Source of the DNA: JAABVD01 sp965204545
Lineage (GTDB): Bacteria; Verrucomicrobiota; Verrucomicrobiia; Opitutales; UBA2995
NCBI GenBank assembly: GCA_965204545.1
Contig: CBDBFA010000003.1
Location: forward strand, 1,054,001-1,118,000
Reading direction: 5' to 3'
Length of the DNA stretch: 64,000 bases
The notes beneath the pieces are model-generated. The model was not told where the DNA came from. It searched no databases and worked only from the letters and a program-made list of their open reading frames with translations. Below are positions 44,176 through 52,713 of the stretch, piece by piece. A program made the translations under genes and the position numbers. How positions within the stretch are numbered: the first letter of the stretch is position 1; each line of letters begins with the position of its first letter.

Positions 44176-44881
44176 GTTTCACGGGCTGGAGTTTACCCAA
44201 ATGCAGGCGGTAACTGACATCGGTTTTAGCGGCGTGCTTCATGTTGTGGGTCACTAATATCAAGCTGGAGCCTTCTTCCCTGACCATCTCCAACAAAAGT
44301 TCAATCATGGAATCCCCGGTGGTTTCATCCAGGTTTCCGGTAGGTTCATCGGCCAAAATAAGTTTTGGGCGGTTCATGAGGGCCCGGGCCAAGGCGGCTC
44401 TTTGCCGCTCGCCTCCGGATAGCTTTTCCACGGAAAACTTGAATCTTTCGGCCAATCCGACCCGGCGTAACAGGTATTTGGCCCGGTCCCGTTCCCGGGT
44501 TCCCGGCTTTCTGCGCAATCGGGCGGCCAGCAACACGTTTTCCCAAAGGTTCAATTCGGGTAGAAGATAATAGGCCTGAAAAATCAGACCCATCTGGGAA
44601 GAACGCACCGCGGCCAACTCCCCGGAGGAACGGAGGTCGACCCGGTATCCATCCCATAACAGTTGACCGCTGTCCACCGCTTCCAACCCCGAGATAATAT
44701 TCAGAAAAGTGGTCTTCCCGCTTCCCGATTCCCCGCGGATGCTGGCGGTCTTCCCTCGGTCCAGCTTGAAATCGACCCCATTGAGCACCTGGATGACTTC
44801 CCTCCCGCTGGGAAAGGTCTTTACGATCTTCCGGGTTTCAATGACCGGGGCGGTTGGCCGGATACTGGATTTTGCCACCAT
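44165..44881 (-). CDS. lolD: Lipoprotein-releasing ABC transporter ATPase
   Basis: A 238-residue ABC ATPase: Walker A GESGSGKTT (about 47-55), Q-loop FQAYYLLPELNLWENVLLAARL, signature LSGGERQRAALARAL and Walker B LILADEPTGNLDE. The sequence after the Q-loop is characteristic of the LolD/MacB branch. With the LolC/E-type permease 56 bases upstream it should extract lipoproteins from the inner membrane for outer-membrane delivery. Its stop overlaps the next gene. Confidence 0.92.
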   Translation of the reverse strand: MVAKSSIRPTAPVIETRKIVKTFPSGREVIQVLNGVDFKLDRGKTASIRGESGSGKTTFLNIISGLEAVDSGQLLWDGYRVDLRSSGELAAVRSSQMGLIFQAYYLLPELNLWENVLLAARLRRKPGTRERDRAKYLLRRVGLAERFKFSVEKLSGGERQRAALARALMNRPKLILADEPTGNLDETTGDSMIELLLEMVREEGSSLILVTHNMKHAAKTDVSYRLHLGKLQPVKHDG

Positions 44882-44937
44882 CGTCTTCGGTAATTCAGAA
44901 AGGCGGATAGGCCAAGAAGTTCCTCGATGGCAAAGGG

Positions 44938-46206
44938 TTACTCATCTCTCAGAGCTGAGGCGGGTTTCATGCGCGAGGCGCGGACAGCGGGGATGAGGCC
45001 AGCCAGGGTGCTGATGATAATGGCACACAGAACCACCCAAACAAAATCATTGGCCTGGTAGTGGGCCGGGAGGTGGGTAAATTTATAAAACCGGATCAAG
45101 GTTTCTTCCTTGTTGAAGATTTTGGCTACAAAACCTACTATTTCATTGCGATTTGCCAGAGCCAGGAGGGCGAAGGCGATTCCCAGCATGGCGCCGCCCA
45201 GCCCCAGGACAAACCCCTGGAAGGTATAACAGGCGACCACGCCGGAAGGTTTGGCTCCCATGGCGGCGAGAAGGCCGATCTCCTTGGTTTTCCGCACCAC
45301 CGTAATCAACAAGGTGCTGGTGATGGCGAAGGCCGAGACCAGAATGACAAAAAGGAGCAGAAAAAACATGACGGATTTTTCCAATTGCAGGACGAAGAGA
45401 AAATCCCGGTTCAGATCCAGCCAGGAAAATGCCCTCACTCCCACGGGAAAATCAGCCCCCTTTTCCAGCATCTCATTGACCTTCCAGGTGATGAGGTCGA
45501 CCTCTTCGTCGTAGCCACCGACCAACCGGATAGTGAGGCCGTGTATCCCGTCCTCCAGGCCATAGAACTCCTGCATCAGGGTCAAGGTACAGAACAGGGT
45601 ATTGTTATCGATTACGGTCCAGCCGGTCTCGAAAACTCCCGCCACGCGCACTTCCCGGGGCAGCATGAGTTCGTCCTCTTTGATTTTTTCAATGATGAGG
45701 GGGGAAGCCAGCTCCAGAACATCCCCCTGGTAAGCGCCGATCTTCCGCGCCAGGCCGGAACTTATGATGACCGAATCGTTATCCAGATCATCCACGGACC
45801 CGGAAACGAGAAATTTTTCAAACGGCACGACCTCGGCCTCGTATGCAATGTCCACTCCACGGATGGCAGGGAAGACCGGAACACTGCGGTTTTGCACGAT
45901 GACGAATCCGTAGGCGTAGGGGGAAACCGCCCGGATTACTTTCTCTCCCCGGTATTCCAGTTCCAGCAAACCTTCCATAATCCCATCGTAGTCGTAAATT
46001 ACGGAACCGGCTTCCACTCGCAGATGACCCGTGGTCTCCACGATCTTATCCCTGATCTCCTTCTGAAATCCGTTCATGACGCTGAGAACGACGATGAGCA
46101 GACAAACGCCCAGGCTCACCCCGGCGATGGAGAGAACCGAGAAGAACGACACCTTCCGCCCGGAGGGAAAGAGCTGTTTCAGGGCCAAATAGAGGGACCA
46201 GGGCAC
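44938..46206 (-). CDS. Lipoprotein-releasing system permease (LolC/E family)
   Basis: A 422-residue inner-membrane protein with one N-terminal helix (FFSVLSIAGVSLGVCLLIVVLSVMNGF, positions about 20-46), a large periplasmic MacB-like domain (about 50-260) and three C-terminal helices. The conserved MNGFQKEIRDKI and the FtsX-type tail IPAVRASRMKPASALRDE identify LolC/LolE. Only one such gene is present, so a homodimer, as in bacteria with LolF-like single permeases, is likely. It starts the lol-lpxB operon, just inside the mosaic repeat cluster. Confidence 0.92.
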   Translation of the reverse strand: MPWSLYLALKQLFPSGRKVSFFSVLSIAGVSLGVCLLIVVLSVMNGFQKEIRDKIVETTGHLRVEAGSVIYDYDGIMEGLLELEYRGEKVIRAVSPYAYGFVIVQNRSVPVFPAIRGVDIAYEAEVVPFEKFLVSGSVDDLDNDSVIISSGLARKIGAYQGDVLELASPLIIEKIKEDELMLPREVRVAGVFETGWTVIDNNTLFCTLTLMQEFYGLEDGIHGLTIRLVGGYDEEVDLITWKVNEMLEKGADFPVGVRAFSWLDLNRDFLFVLQLEKSVMFFLLLFVILVSAFAITSTLLITVVRKTKEIGLLAAMGAKPSGVVACYTFQGFVLGLGGAMLGIAFALLALANRNEIVGFVAKIFNKEETLIRFYKFTHLPAHYQANDFVWVVLCAIIISTLAGLIPAVRASRMKPASALRDE

Positions 46207-46211
46207 AGGGA

Positions 46212-46295
46212 GGCGCCTCCGGCGCCAATTAGGAATTAGGAATTAGGAATTAGGAATGGGGAGGGGGAAAGGCACAGAGGCACCAAGGCACCAAG
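46212..46295 (-). repeat. Mosaic repeat module M3 (inverted)
   Basis: Begins six bases before the lolC/E start codon side with GGCGCCTCCGGCGCC (46212-46226), then four and a half copies of the 7-mer AATTAGG (46227-46257), a G-rich link, and GGCACAGAGGCACCAAGGCA (46271 on), a degenerate form of the 8-mer on the other strand. Confidence 0.85.
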
Positions 46296-46520
46296 ATACA
46301 ATGACGCTGAGGCGACAAGCAACTTTTGGTTGAACAGAATCAATGTGGTAAAGAGGAGATTAAACATGGATGAGGAAAGTTAATAAGCATCCGGAAACCA
46401 GGAATCAGGAATTGTATATTTTTGTGGCAATTTATCCTATCCGTGTCCATCAGTGAAATCCGTGGTCAATATTCAGTGACTGGTTGCCAGTGCCGAGTGG
46501 CTAGTGTATTTATCCTGATT

Positions 46521-46576
46521 CTTTGTGCCTTTGTGCCTTTGTGCCTTTGTGCCTTTGTGCCTTTGTGCCTTTGTGC
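46521..46576 (+). repeat. Perfect 8-base tandem repeat, seven copies
   Basis: CTTTGTGC repeated seven times without a mismatch. The lack of any variation suggests recent expansion by slippage, so copy number may vary between cells or strains. It forms the first block of module M4. Confidence 0.95.
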
Positions 46577-46632
46577 CTAATTCCTCATTCCTAATCCGCG
46601 CCCTTGGGCGCCTCTCCCTCTGTGGTTAGTTC
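46577..46632 (+). repeat. Mosaic repeat module M4, 7-mer and palindrome part
   Basis: After the 8-mer array come CTAATTCCTCATTCCTAAT (46577-46595), a GCGCCCTTGGGCGC palindrome (46598-46611) and a TCTCCCTCTGTGG tail (46613-46625). The block order is identical to M1 and M2. Confidence 0.85.
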
Positions 46633-46703
46633 ATTCTGCTGCCAAAAAGGGTTCAGGTCAAAACACTGTATTCCACTGAGCTTCATACACTTTTCCAAGG
46701 CAA

Positions 46704-48182
46704 CTAACCCTGAGGGTTGACTCTTTCCGGGCGAAGGGCTGGGAAGAGAATGGTGTCGCGGATATTGGCGGCGCCGGTCAGCAATATGATCAATCGGTCG
46801 ATGCCGACGCCCATGCCACCGGCGGGAGGCATGCCCTGCTCCAGGGCGGCGATAAATTCGTGGTCCAAATTTTGCGTTTCCTCTCCCACCTGCTGCTCGA
46901 ACATCTCCTTTTGCATGAATGGATCGTTTTGCTCGGAATAGGCCGGGGCGATTTCGACTCCGTCGATGCAAAGCTCGAAAACATCCAGGACGGTTGGATC
47001 GTCCTCATTCAGTTTGGCCAAAGGACAGAGTTCCCGGGGAATATGGGTCACAAAGGTCGGCTGAATCAATTGGGGCTCGACCCGTTTTTCAAAAACCTGA
47101 TTGGTCACCTCGAAATCTTCCAACTCCGGGTTGAGCTCCAGGCCCAACTTCCGGGCGGCGGCCAGTTTTCCCCCTTTGGACCGGTCCTGCCATTGGGGAT
47201 CCCCCGTGGCTTCGCGGATCAGATCCAGGTAAGGCGCTTCTCGCCATGGGCCGGCCAACTTGATTTCCACCCCATCTGCATTCACCACAGTGGTGGAGCC
47301 CAAAACCTCATGACAAACAGTCTGAACCATGGAGTGGATCAACTCCATCATGCCTCGGTAATCGCTGTAGGCCTGATAGATCTCCAGCATGGTGAATTCC
47401 GGGTTGTGGCGGCGGTCCAGCCCCTCGTTGCGGTAGACCCGTCCGATTTCAAACACCCGGTCGAATCCCCCCACCAGGAGCCGCTTCAAATGGAGTTCCA
47501 AGGCAATGCGCAGGTGGAAATCGCAATCCAAAGCGTTGAAGTGGGTAGTGAAGGGCCGGGCCGCGGCCCCACCCGCGATTCCGTGCAAAGTAGAGGTTTC
47601 CACCTCCATGAAATCGCGTGATTCCAGAAATCGGCGAATGCAGGAGATTATGGCACTACGTTTCCTGAACCGCTCGCGGCTCTCCTCGTTTACGATGAGG
47701 TCGAGGTGACGATTGCGGTAAATTTGTTCACTGTCCCTCAGCCCATGCCATTTCTCCGGCAAAGGGCGCAAGGACTTGGAAACGAGTTTGTAGCGCAGGG
47801 CGCGCACGGTTAATTCCCCGGTCCGGGTCACGAAAAGGGGGCCTGAAACTCCAATGATGTCCCCGATGTCGAGCTTTTTGAAGGCCCGGTAGGCCTCCTC
47901 GCCCAAAGCGTCGCGCCGGACGTAGATCTGAATGCGTCCATCCCGGTCAAGGATTTTGGCGAAGGCGGCTTTTCCCATGATACGGATGTTGGTAAGCCGA
48001 CCCGCCACCGACACCTCCTTTTCGTCAACTTGCCCCGATTGATAGAGCGCTTTGGCGGAAGCGGAGGTGTGGGTTTGATCCCAGTTGGCGCGAAAGGGAT
48101 CGAATCCATCAGCGCGCATCTGGTCCAGCTTGGCTTTACGCACGGCAAACAGGTCGTGGGTATCCGGATTGTGCTTGCTCAT
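46704..48182 (-). CDS. lysS: Lysyl-tRNA synthetase, class II
   Basis: A 493-residue class II aminoacyl-tRNA synthetase; the start is the ATG at 48182 (MSKHNPDTHD), a longer frame to 48215 being less likely. The N-terminal OB-fold anticodon-binding domain (VSVAGRLTNIRIMGKAAFAKI) is followed by motif 1 near MEVETSTLHGIAGGAAARPF, motif 2 FEIGRVYRNEGLDRRHNPEF and motif 3 GMGVGIDRLIILLTG. It charges tRNA-Lys. It stands alone with repeats on both sides. Confidence 0.97.
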   Translation of the reverse strand: MSKHNPDTHDLFAVRKAKLDQMRADGFDPFRANWDQTHTSASAKALYQSGQVDEKEVSVAGRLTNIRIMGKAAFAKILDRDGRIQIYVRRDALGEEAYRAFKKLDIGDIIGVSGPLFVTRTGELTVRALRYKLVSKSLRPLPEKWHGLRDSEQIYRNRHLDLIVNEESRERFRKRSAIISCIRRFLESRDFMEVETSTLHGIAGGAAARPFTTHFNALDCDFHLRIALELHLKRLLVGGFDRVFEIGRVYRNEGLDRRHNPEFTMLEIYQAYSDYRGMMELIHSMVQTVCHEVLGSTTVVNADGVEIKLAGPWREAPYLDLIREATGDPQWQDRSKGGKLAAARKLGLELNPELEDFEVTNQVFEKRVEPQLIQPTFVTHIPRELCPLAKLNEDDPTVLDVFELCIDGVEIAPAYSEQNDPFMQKEMFEQQVGEETQNLDHEFIAALEQGMPPAGGMGVGIDRLIILLTGAANIRDTILFPALRPERVNPQG

Positions 48183-48544
48183 AATGGTTTTGAAAACCGG
48201 GTCAACTTGCAGCACTGGCCGGTAGATCGCAATGCCAAAGGGGGGAGGAAAAAAGGTTGAAGGCGAAAGGCTGAAGGCTGAAAGTGCTGAGATTAATCGT
48301 GATCTTGATCGTGATCCAAAAGAAAGGAGAGACCTTGAAATTGGGGGAAGGGAGAATTAGGAATCAGGAATTGATTGAGAGAACGCTAGAAGGTTATCCA
48401 AAAACTGCAATGGGGACGATTGTTTAAGATACCTGAGTGGTTCCCCGATTGCATCATTTTCAGAAAAAGTCTTGAGCAAAAGTGAGGAGAGCTTTTTTTA
48501 GAATTTTTCAGTCGATCCGGAATCCGCTCTCTTATCTGACTCTC
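48183..48544. other. Spacer upstream of the Mrp cluster
   Basis: Divergent spacer between lysS and mrpE. It holds GAAGGCTGAAAGT-like near-repeats (48258-48285), the TCTTGATCGTGATC string (48303-48316) and a partial 7-mer array (48355-48372, AGAATTAGGAATCAGGAATT). The promoter of the Mrp cluster must be in the second half, where the sequence becomes AT-rich (48420-48510), but I could not define it. Confidence 0.55.
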
Positions 48545-49039
48545 ATGTATCCCATCGCCATTTTCCTGCTCCTGTTTGGAATTTGGATCATTTTTTCCGG
48601 CCAGTTCGACCTCTTCCACCTCGCCTTGGGCCTGATCTCCGCGCTCTTTGTTACCTGGATTTCTTCAAGTTTTTTGTTTCTCGACCGTTCCAGGAGCGTC
48701 CATCAGCGCCTGGGAGAGGTCATTCGGATTCCGGGTTACCTGATTTGGATCCTTTATAAGATCTTTCAGGCAAACATCCACATTCTGAAACTCGCTCTCA
48801 CACCGGGTGACCTGAAAGGGGTGGAACCCTCCTTGGTGAAAATTAAGACCAACCTGAAGACCGACTTCGGCAGGTACGTCCTGGCCAACTCGATAACCCT
48901 CACCCCTGGAACCATCACGGTGATGATTGAAGGAGATAAGCTACTGGTTCATTCCATCAGCGAGGAGACGGCAGCCGGGGTCCGTGATGGAACCATGGAA
49001 CGAAGGATCGCCGACGTATTTGAAAGGAGGAAGGAGTAA
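48545..49039 (+). CDS. mrpE: Mrp-type antiporter subunit E
   Basis: About 164 residues from the ATG at 48545; an in-frame GTG at 48482 would add 21 residues. It has two or three N-terminal membrane segments and then a soluble tail. VEPSLVKIKTNLKTDFGRYVLANSITLTPGTITVMIEGDKLLVHSI is the hallmark of MnhE/MrpE (quoted here in part from positions 100-145). First gene of an eleven-gene cation/proton antiporter cluster running to 56401, with nearly every junction overlapping or only a few bases apart. Confidence 0.93.
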   Translation: MYPIAIFLLLFGIWIIFSGQFDLFHLALGLISALFVTWISSSFLFLDRSRSVHQRLGEVIRIPGYLIWILYKIFQANIHILKLALTPGDLKGVEPSLVKIKTNLKTDFGRYVLANSITLTPGTITVMIEGDKLLVHSISEETAAGVRDGTMERRIADVFERRKE

Positions 49040-49042
49040 GCG

Positions 49043-49345
49043 GTGGAGAACTTCTTCCTTTTTACAGGGGTGGCCATATTCGCCTTGATGCTGCCCATTC
49101 TCTACCGGATTCTAGTGGGTCCCACAGCAATCGACCGGATCGTTGCAGTCAACGTCATCGGAACCAAGACGACCGTTCTCCTGGTTATCATCGGCATAGT
49201 CTACGGACGGGTGGAAATGTTCGTGGATTTCGCCCTCACTTACGCGCTGCTGAATTTCATCGGTTCCCTCGCCGCGGCCTATTTTTTGGGCCGGGTCAAT
49301 CCGGAAAAACAAATCGCGTCGGCCACACCTGGAGAACCTTCGTGA
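49043..49345 (+). CDS. mrpF: Mrp-type antiporter subunit F
   Basis: A 100-residue, three-helix membrane protein starting at GTG 49043, behind a good ribosome site (AAGGAG). LPILYRILVGPTAIDRIVAVNVIGTK is the MrpF/MnhF signature, with the Asp in the first loop region. It lies three bases after mrpE and overlaps mrpG. In Mrp complexes MrpF lines the route taken by sodium with MrpA, E and G. Confidence 0.94.
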   Translation: MENFFLFTGVAIFALMLPILYRILVGPTAIDRIVAVNVIGTKTTVLLVIIGIVYGRVEMFVDFALTYALLNFIGSLAAAYFLGRVNPEKQIASATPGEPS

Positions 49346-49680
49346 TGATTATCCCCACCATTTCCGCGGTCCTTATAGCGCTCGGTCTGCTTTTTTTCAT
49401 TGGCGGGGCGGTGGGAATTCTTCGCTTTCCCGATTTTTACACGCGGATGCACGCGGCGGGAAAGGGAGACACGATGTCGATGTTCACGATCTTTCTCGGA
49501 CTGGCGATTTACCAACTGCAGGATCCGACTCCGGCCCATATTCTGGTGGCTCTGAAAATCCTGCTGATCGCCATTTTTATCATGATGACCAGCCCGACCA
49601 GCACACACGCCTTGATCAAGGCCGGGCTTATGGAGGGCCTTAAAATGTGGAGGCGCAAGGACAGGAAGGAGAAATCGTGA
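49345..49680 (+). CDS. mrpG: Mrp-type antiporter subunit G
   Basis: About 111 residues with three membrane helices. The ATG at 49345 shares its first base with the mrpF stop; a GTG just before is the alternative. GGAVGILRFPDFYTRMHAAGKGDT is the family signature. The C-terminal tail is basic (KMWRRKDRKEKS) and overlaps the following DUF4040 start as GTGA. Confidence 0.94.
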   Translation: MIIPTISAVLIALGLLFFIGGAVGILRFPDFYTRMHAAGKGDTMSMFTIFLGLAIYQLQDPTPAHILVALKILLIAIFIMMTSPTSTHALIKAGLMEGLKMWRRKDRKEKS

Positions 49681-49928
49681 GTCAGCTCTGGGTATTTGAC
49701 CTGATCCTTCTGGTCTTTCTCGTTATCACAGCCGTGATCTCCCTGAAAGTGCGGGACCTGTTGAGTGCGGCCATGATTTTTGGCGTTTACAGCTTTCTCA
49801 TGTGCCTTTTGTGGGCTGGGATGGGGGCCGTGGATGTGGCCTTCACGGAAGCGGCTGTAGGGGCCGGGGTCAGCGCGGTATTCCTGATTTCGACAGTTCT
49901 GCGAACCTCGAGGAGATCATCGGATTGA
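49677..49928 (+). CDS. DUF4040 subunit (MbhD-like, part of MrpA)
   Basis: An 83-residue protein of three membrane helices; GTG 49677 overlaps the mrpG stop and has AGGAAGGAG upstream. KVRDLLSAAMIFGVYSFLMCL and GAVDVAFTEAAVGAGVSAVFLI are the DUF4040 signature, a domain that forms the middle of MrpA in classical Mrp complexes and a separate subunit (MbhD/MbxD) in archaeal membrane-bound hydrogenases. It corresponds to a NuoJ half. A separate gene here shows that MrpA is split. Confidence 0.9.
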   Translation: MSQLWVFDLILLVFLVITAVISLKVRDLLSAAMIFGVYSFLMCLLWAGMGAVDVAFTEAAVGAGVSAVFLISTVLRTSRRSSD

Positions 49929-50701
49929 AGGCGTTGGGGTTCATAGCGGTTTTTGCGACTGGCCTGTTGTTGCTGGCGGCCTCCCGTGATTTTCCCGATT
50001 GGGGTGATCCCCATTCTCCAGCCAGCAGTTACCGGCTTTCCCGCCATTTCATTACCGAAACCAAAAACGAAACGGCCGTCCCCAATATGGTAACCGCTGT
50101 CCTGGCGGATTACCGGGGTTACGACACCCTGTTTGAAGCGGTGGTGATATTCACCGCCGGCATTGCCGTAATAGGGGTTCTGCGCCGCTTTGGGCCGCGG
50201 AAGGGGATCCAGTCCGAAGTCCCATACAGGCGTGCACAAATTTCCGAACTGACCCCAAAGCAGCCCGATCTGATTGTGGAGAGCACGGTCAGGCTGCTCA
50301 TTCCCATCATCCAGATCTTTGCCCTATACGTCATCGCCCACGGGCACCACAGCCCGGGGGGCGGCTTTCAAGGAGGCGTCATTTTCGGGGCCAGCTTCAT
50401 CCTCCTGGCTTTGGCCTGCGACCTGAAGGCGGTTCAAAACTGGGTTGCGGAAAAACGCATACTGATCCTGGCCTGTTCCGGAATATTGATCTATTCCGGG
50501 ATAGGAGTTTTGTGTCAGCTTCTTGGAGAAAATTTTCTCGACTACCAGATTCTTCACCGAGTCCTGCCGGTGGATCCGGTAATGGCGCGCTACCACAGTA
50601 TACTGGGGGTGGAAATCGGGGTGGCCTTCACCGTAACCGCCATCATGTTTTCCCTCTATTCAAACCTCTCATCCAACGGCCAAATGAAGGAGGGCATATA
50701 G
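49925..50701 (+). CDS. mrpB: MbhE-MnhB fusion subunit
   Basis: About 258 residues starting at TTG 49925, which overlaps the DUF4040 stop as TTGA; upstream codons in frame are non-coding. The N-terminal part (1-95: two helices and RHFITETKNETAVPNMVTAV then LADYRGYDTLFEAVVIFTAG) is MbhE-like, equal to the C-terminal end of classical MrpA. The second part (about 115-258) is MnhB: HGHHSPGGGFQGGVIFGASF. So the end of MrpA and MrpB are fused. In Mrp structures this region helps connect the antiporter arm to the ion-path subunits. Confidence 0.88.
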   Translation: MKALGFIAVFATGLLLLAASRDFPDWGDPHSPASSYRLSRHFITETKNETAVPNMVTAVLADYRGYDTLFEAVVIFTAGIAVIGVLRRFGPRKGIQSEVPYRRAQISELTPKQPDLIVESTVRLLIPIIQIFALYVIAHGHHSPGGGFQGGVIFGASFILLALACDLKAVQNWVAEKRILILACSGILIYSGIGVLCQLLGENFLDYQILHRVLPVDPVMARYHSILGVEIGVAFTVTAIMFSLYSNLSSNGQMKEGI

Positions 50702-50704
50702 GTC

Positions 50705-51202
50705 ATGGAGCTGTTGGAAGCCATTGTCAGCGGCATGAATTACTGGATCTTCATCGTCCTGATGATGATCGGGCTCTACGCCATGATTTCCAAAAACAAC
50801 CTGGTCAAGAAATTGATCGGGATGTCCATATTTCAGACAGCAATTCTCCTGTTCTACATATCCCTGGCGGTAAAGGAAGGGGCTACCATCCCCATATTGC
50901 ATCACCATCAAGTATATGCGACCCAGGAGGACTACGGCAAAGGAGTTGGGCCTTCGGACGTAAAAGCCGTCTCAGCCCAAGAGCCGGCCCAAGATGAGGC
51001 CTCGGTTATTCACGCCGGATCTCCGAAAATCGACCCCGATGGTTTCACCAATCCCCTTCCGCACGTTCTCATGCTCACCGCCATAGTGGTGGGGGTCAGC
51101 ACCCTGGGTGTAGCGCTCTCCATTACCCAGAAGCTCTACACCGAATTCGGCACCATCGAGGAGAACGAAATCCTGGACCAATTGAAATCAGATGATGATT
51201 GA
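50705..51202 (+). CDS. mrpC: Mrp-type antiporter subunit C (NuoK-like)
   Basis: A 165-residue protein of three membrane helices with the NuoK fold (MISKNNLVKKLIGMSIFQTAILLFYIS; HVLMLTAIVVGVSTLGVALSI). Between helices 2 and 3 there is a polar insert of about 65 residues (around 60-125, including VGPSDVKAVSAQEPAQDEAS), longer than the short loop of NuoK, although MrpC-type proteins of Mbh clusters also carry such inserts. It overlaps the next antiporter gene by 11 bases. Confidence 0.92.
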   Translation: MELLEAIVSGMNYWIFIVLMMIGLYAMISKNNLVKKLIGMSIFQTAILLFYISLAVKEGATIPILHHHQVYATQEDYGKGVGPSDVKAVSAQEPAQDEASVIHAGSPKIDPDGFTNPLPHVLMLTAIVVGVSTLGVALSITQKLYTEFGTIEENEILDQLKSDDD

Positions 51203-52712
51203 TCAGGCGCCCGCCATCGTTCTGCTAGCTCCATTTCTGACGGCCGTTTTGGTGCTTTTGGTGGGCATGAAATACGACCGCGCATGTTTTCCGTTGGTCG
51301 TGCTGGGGCTGGGTTGTTCGGTTGCCTCGGCCCTGCAAACGCTCCTGCTGGTGATCGAAACGGGCACCCTTCGTTATTCCATGGGGGGATGGCCCCCGCC
51401 CTTTGGCATTGAATTCCGCATCGATGGGCTGAATGCCCTGGTGGCCTTGGCCGTCTCCACTGCGGCGCTGATTTCCGCCGTTTACTCAAAGGACAGGGTG
51501 CCCGAGGAAAACGGGGACAAAATCTCCATCTATTACACCCTGCTTCTCCTGGCGGTGACGGGATTGCTGGGCATGGTTGTGACCGGAGACGCCTTCAACC
51601 TATTCGTCCTATTGGAAGTTTCAGCCCTCACCAGTTATGCCCTCATCGCCATGGGGACCAGACGGGCCACCCTGGCCGCCTACAAATACGCCATCGTGGG
51701 GACTATCGGAGCTTCCTTCTACATGCTCGGGGTCGGTTACCTCTACATCAAAACCGGCTCCTTGAACATGTTTGATATCCACGAGGTATTGGTGGCGGAA
51801 AACCTGCACCAATCGACCACGGTACTGGTGGCGTTTATCCTGATTACGGTGGGGGTATGGATAAAAATGGCCTTCTTCCCACTTCACGCATGGTTGCCCA
51901 ACTCCTACGCCTTCGCCCCTACCACCACGAGTTGCCTGTTGGGACCACTGGTGACCAAGGTGATGGTCTACGTGATGATACGCATGATGCTGACGGTATT
52001 CGATCCCGTCTACACCTATCTTCAGCTCAATTGGGGCGACATTGTGGTATGGATGGCGGTCATCGCCATTCTGGCCGGTTCCCTGGCGGCCCTGGCCCAG
52101 ACGGATTTGCGCAGGATGCTGGCCTTCATCATAGTGGCTGAAGTGGGTTATATGGTGGGCGGGGCATGGTTGGCCAACACGGCCGGCCTGGTGGGTGCCA
52201 TCTACCACCTCATCGCCGACGTCTTCATGACCCTGAGTGTCTTTCTCTTCGCAGGGATAGTATTTGCGAAAACCGGCAAGCGCGAAATCACTGCCACACA
52301 CGGGTTGTTCACCAAAATGCCTCTTACCATGGCCGGATTGGTTGTGGGCGCCCTTTCACTGATCGGGATCCCTCCAACGGCAGGATTTTTCAGCAAGTGG
52401 TATCTAATCCAAGGGGGCATGACCTCCGGCCATTGGGGCTATGTGATCGCATTGCTCATCTCCAGTTTGGTCATGGCCGTCCTCTTCTTCCGGGTGTTCG
52501 AGTACGCCCTGTTCGGGGTCAAACCGGTGGAGGGTCATGGTGATCACCATGGTAGCGACCAGGGTAAGTTTTCCGAAGCATCCGCTTCCATGTTGCTGCC
52601 GCTCCTGGGGACCGCTTCGTTGGTCCTTTTGATCGGGGTATTCAACCAGAGCATCGTCTCCATCATTTCCGACTTTGTCGGACAATTCAACCTGGCTGGC
52701 CCAATTCGTTGA
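51192..52712 (+). CDS. mrpD: Mrp/NuoN-type antiporter subunit D1
   Basis: A 506-residue, about 14-helix proton-translocating subunit of the NuoL/M/N family. The essential helix-5 glutamate (FVLLEVSALTSY, Glu142), the helix-7 lysine (IKMAFFPLHAWLP, Lys225) and the helix-8 lysine (LVTKVMVY, Lys256) are all present, so it should be a competent pump module. Its stop is one base before the next gene. In the classical operon this position is MrpD. Confidence 0.93.
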   Translation: MMIDQAPAIVLLAPFLTAVLVLLVGMKYDRACFPLVVLGLGCSVASALQTLLLVIETGTLRYSMGGWPPPFGIEFRIDGLNALVALAVSTAALISAVYSKDRVPEENGDKISIYYTLLLLAVTGLLGMVVTGDAFNLFVLLEVSALTSYALIAMGTRRATLAAYKYAIVGTIGASFYMLGVGYLYIKTGSLNMFDIHEVLVAENLHQSTTVLVAFILITVGVWIKMAFFPLHAWLPNSYAFAPTTTSCLLGPLVTKVMVYVMIRMMLTVFDPVYTYLQLNWGDIVVWMAVIAILAGSLAALAQTDLRRMLAFIIVAEVGYMVGGAWLANTAGLVGAIYHLIADVFMTLSVFLFAGIVFAKTGKREITATHGLFTKMPLTMAGLVVGALSLIGIPPTAGFFSKWYLIQGGMTSGHWGYVIALLISSLVMAVLFFRVFEYALFGVKPVEGHGDHHGSDQGKFSEASASMLLPLLGTASLVLLIGVFNQSIVSIISDFVGQFNLAGPIR

Positions 52713-52713
52713 G

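Larger units (their letters stand above)
46207..46703. other. Repeat-filled spacer between lolC/E and lysS
   Basis: This 497-base gene-free stretch holds two mosaic modules facing each other (46212-46295 and 46521-46632), so the whole spacer is a large interrupted inverted repeat. The middle contains TCCGTGTCCATCAGTGAAAT (46440-46459, a word-type repeat) and TGCCAGTGCCGAGTGGCTAG, which resembles 59940-59970. Any promoter of the lol operon must lie within or near it. Confidence 0.7.

Noticed and set aside
45061..46239. A 392-codon plus-strand open frame opposite the LolC/E gene.
   Set aside because: Low-complexity, Gln/His/Asp-rich translation typical of the complement of a membrane-protein gene.
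46521..46576. A regular array that might be taken for CRISPR.
   Set aside because: The unit is 8 bases with no spacers, so it is a plain tandem repeat.
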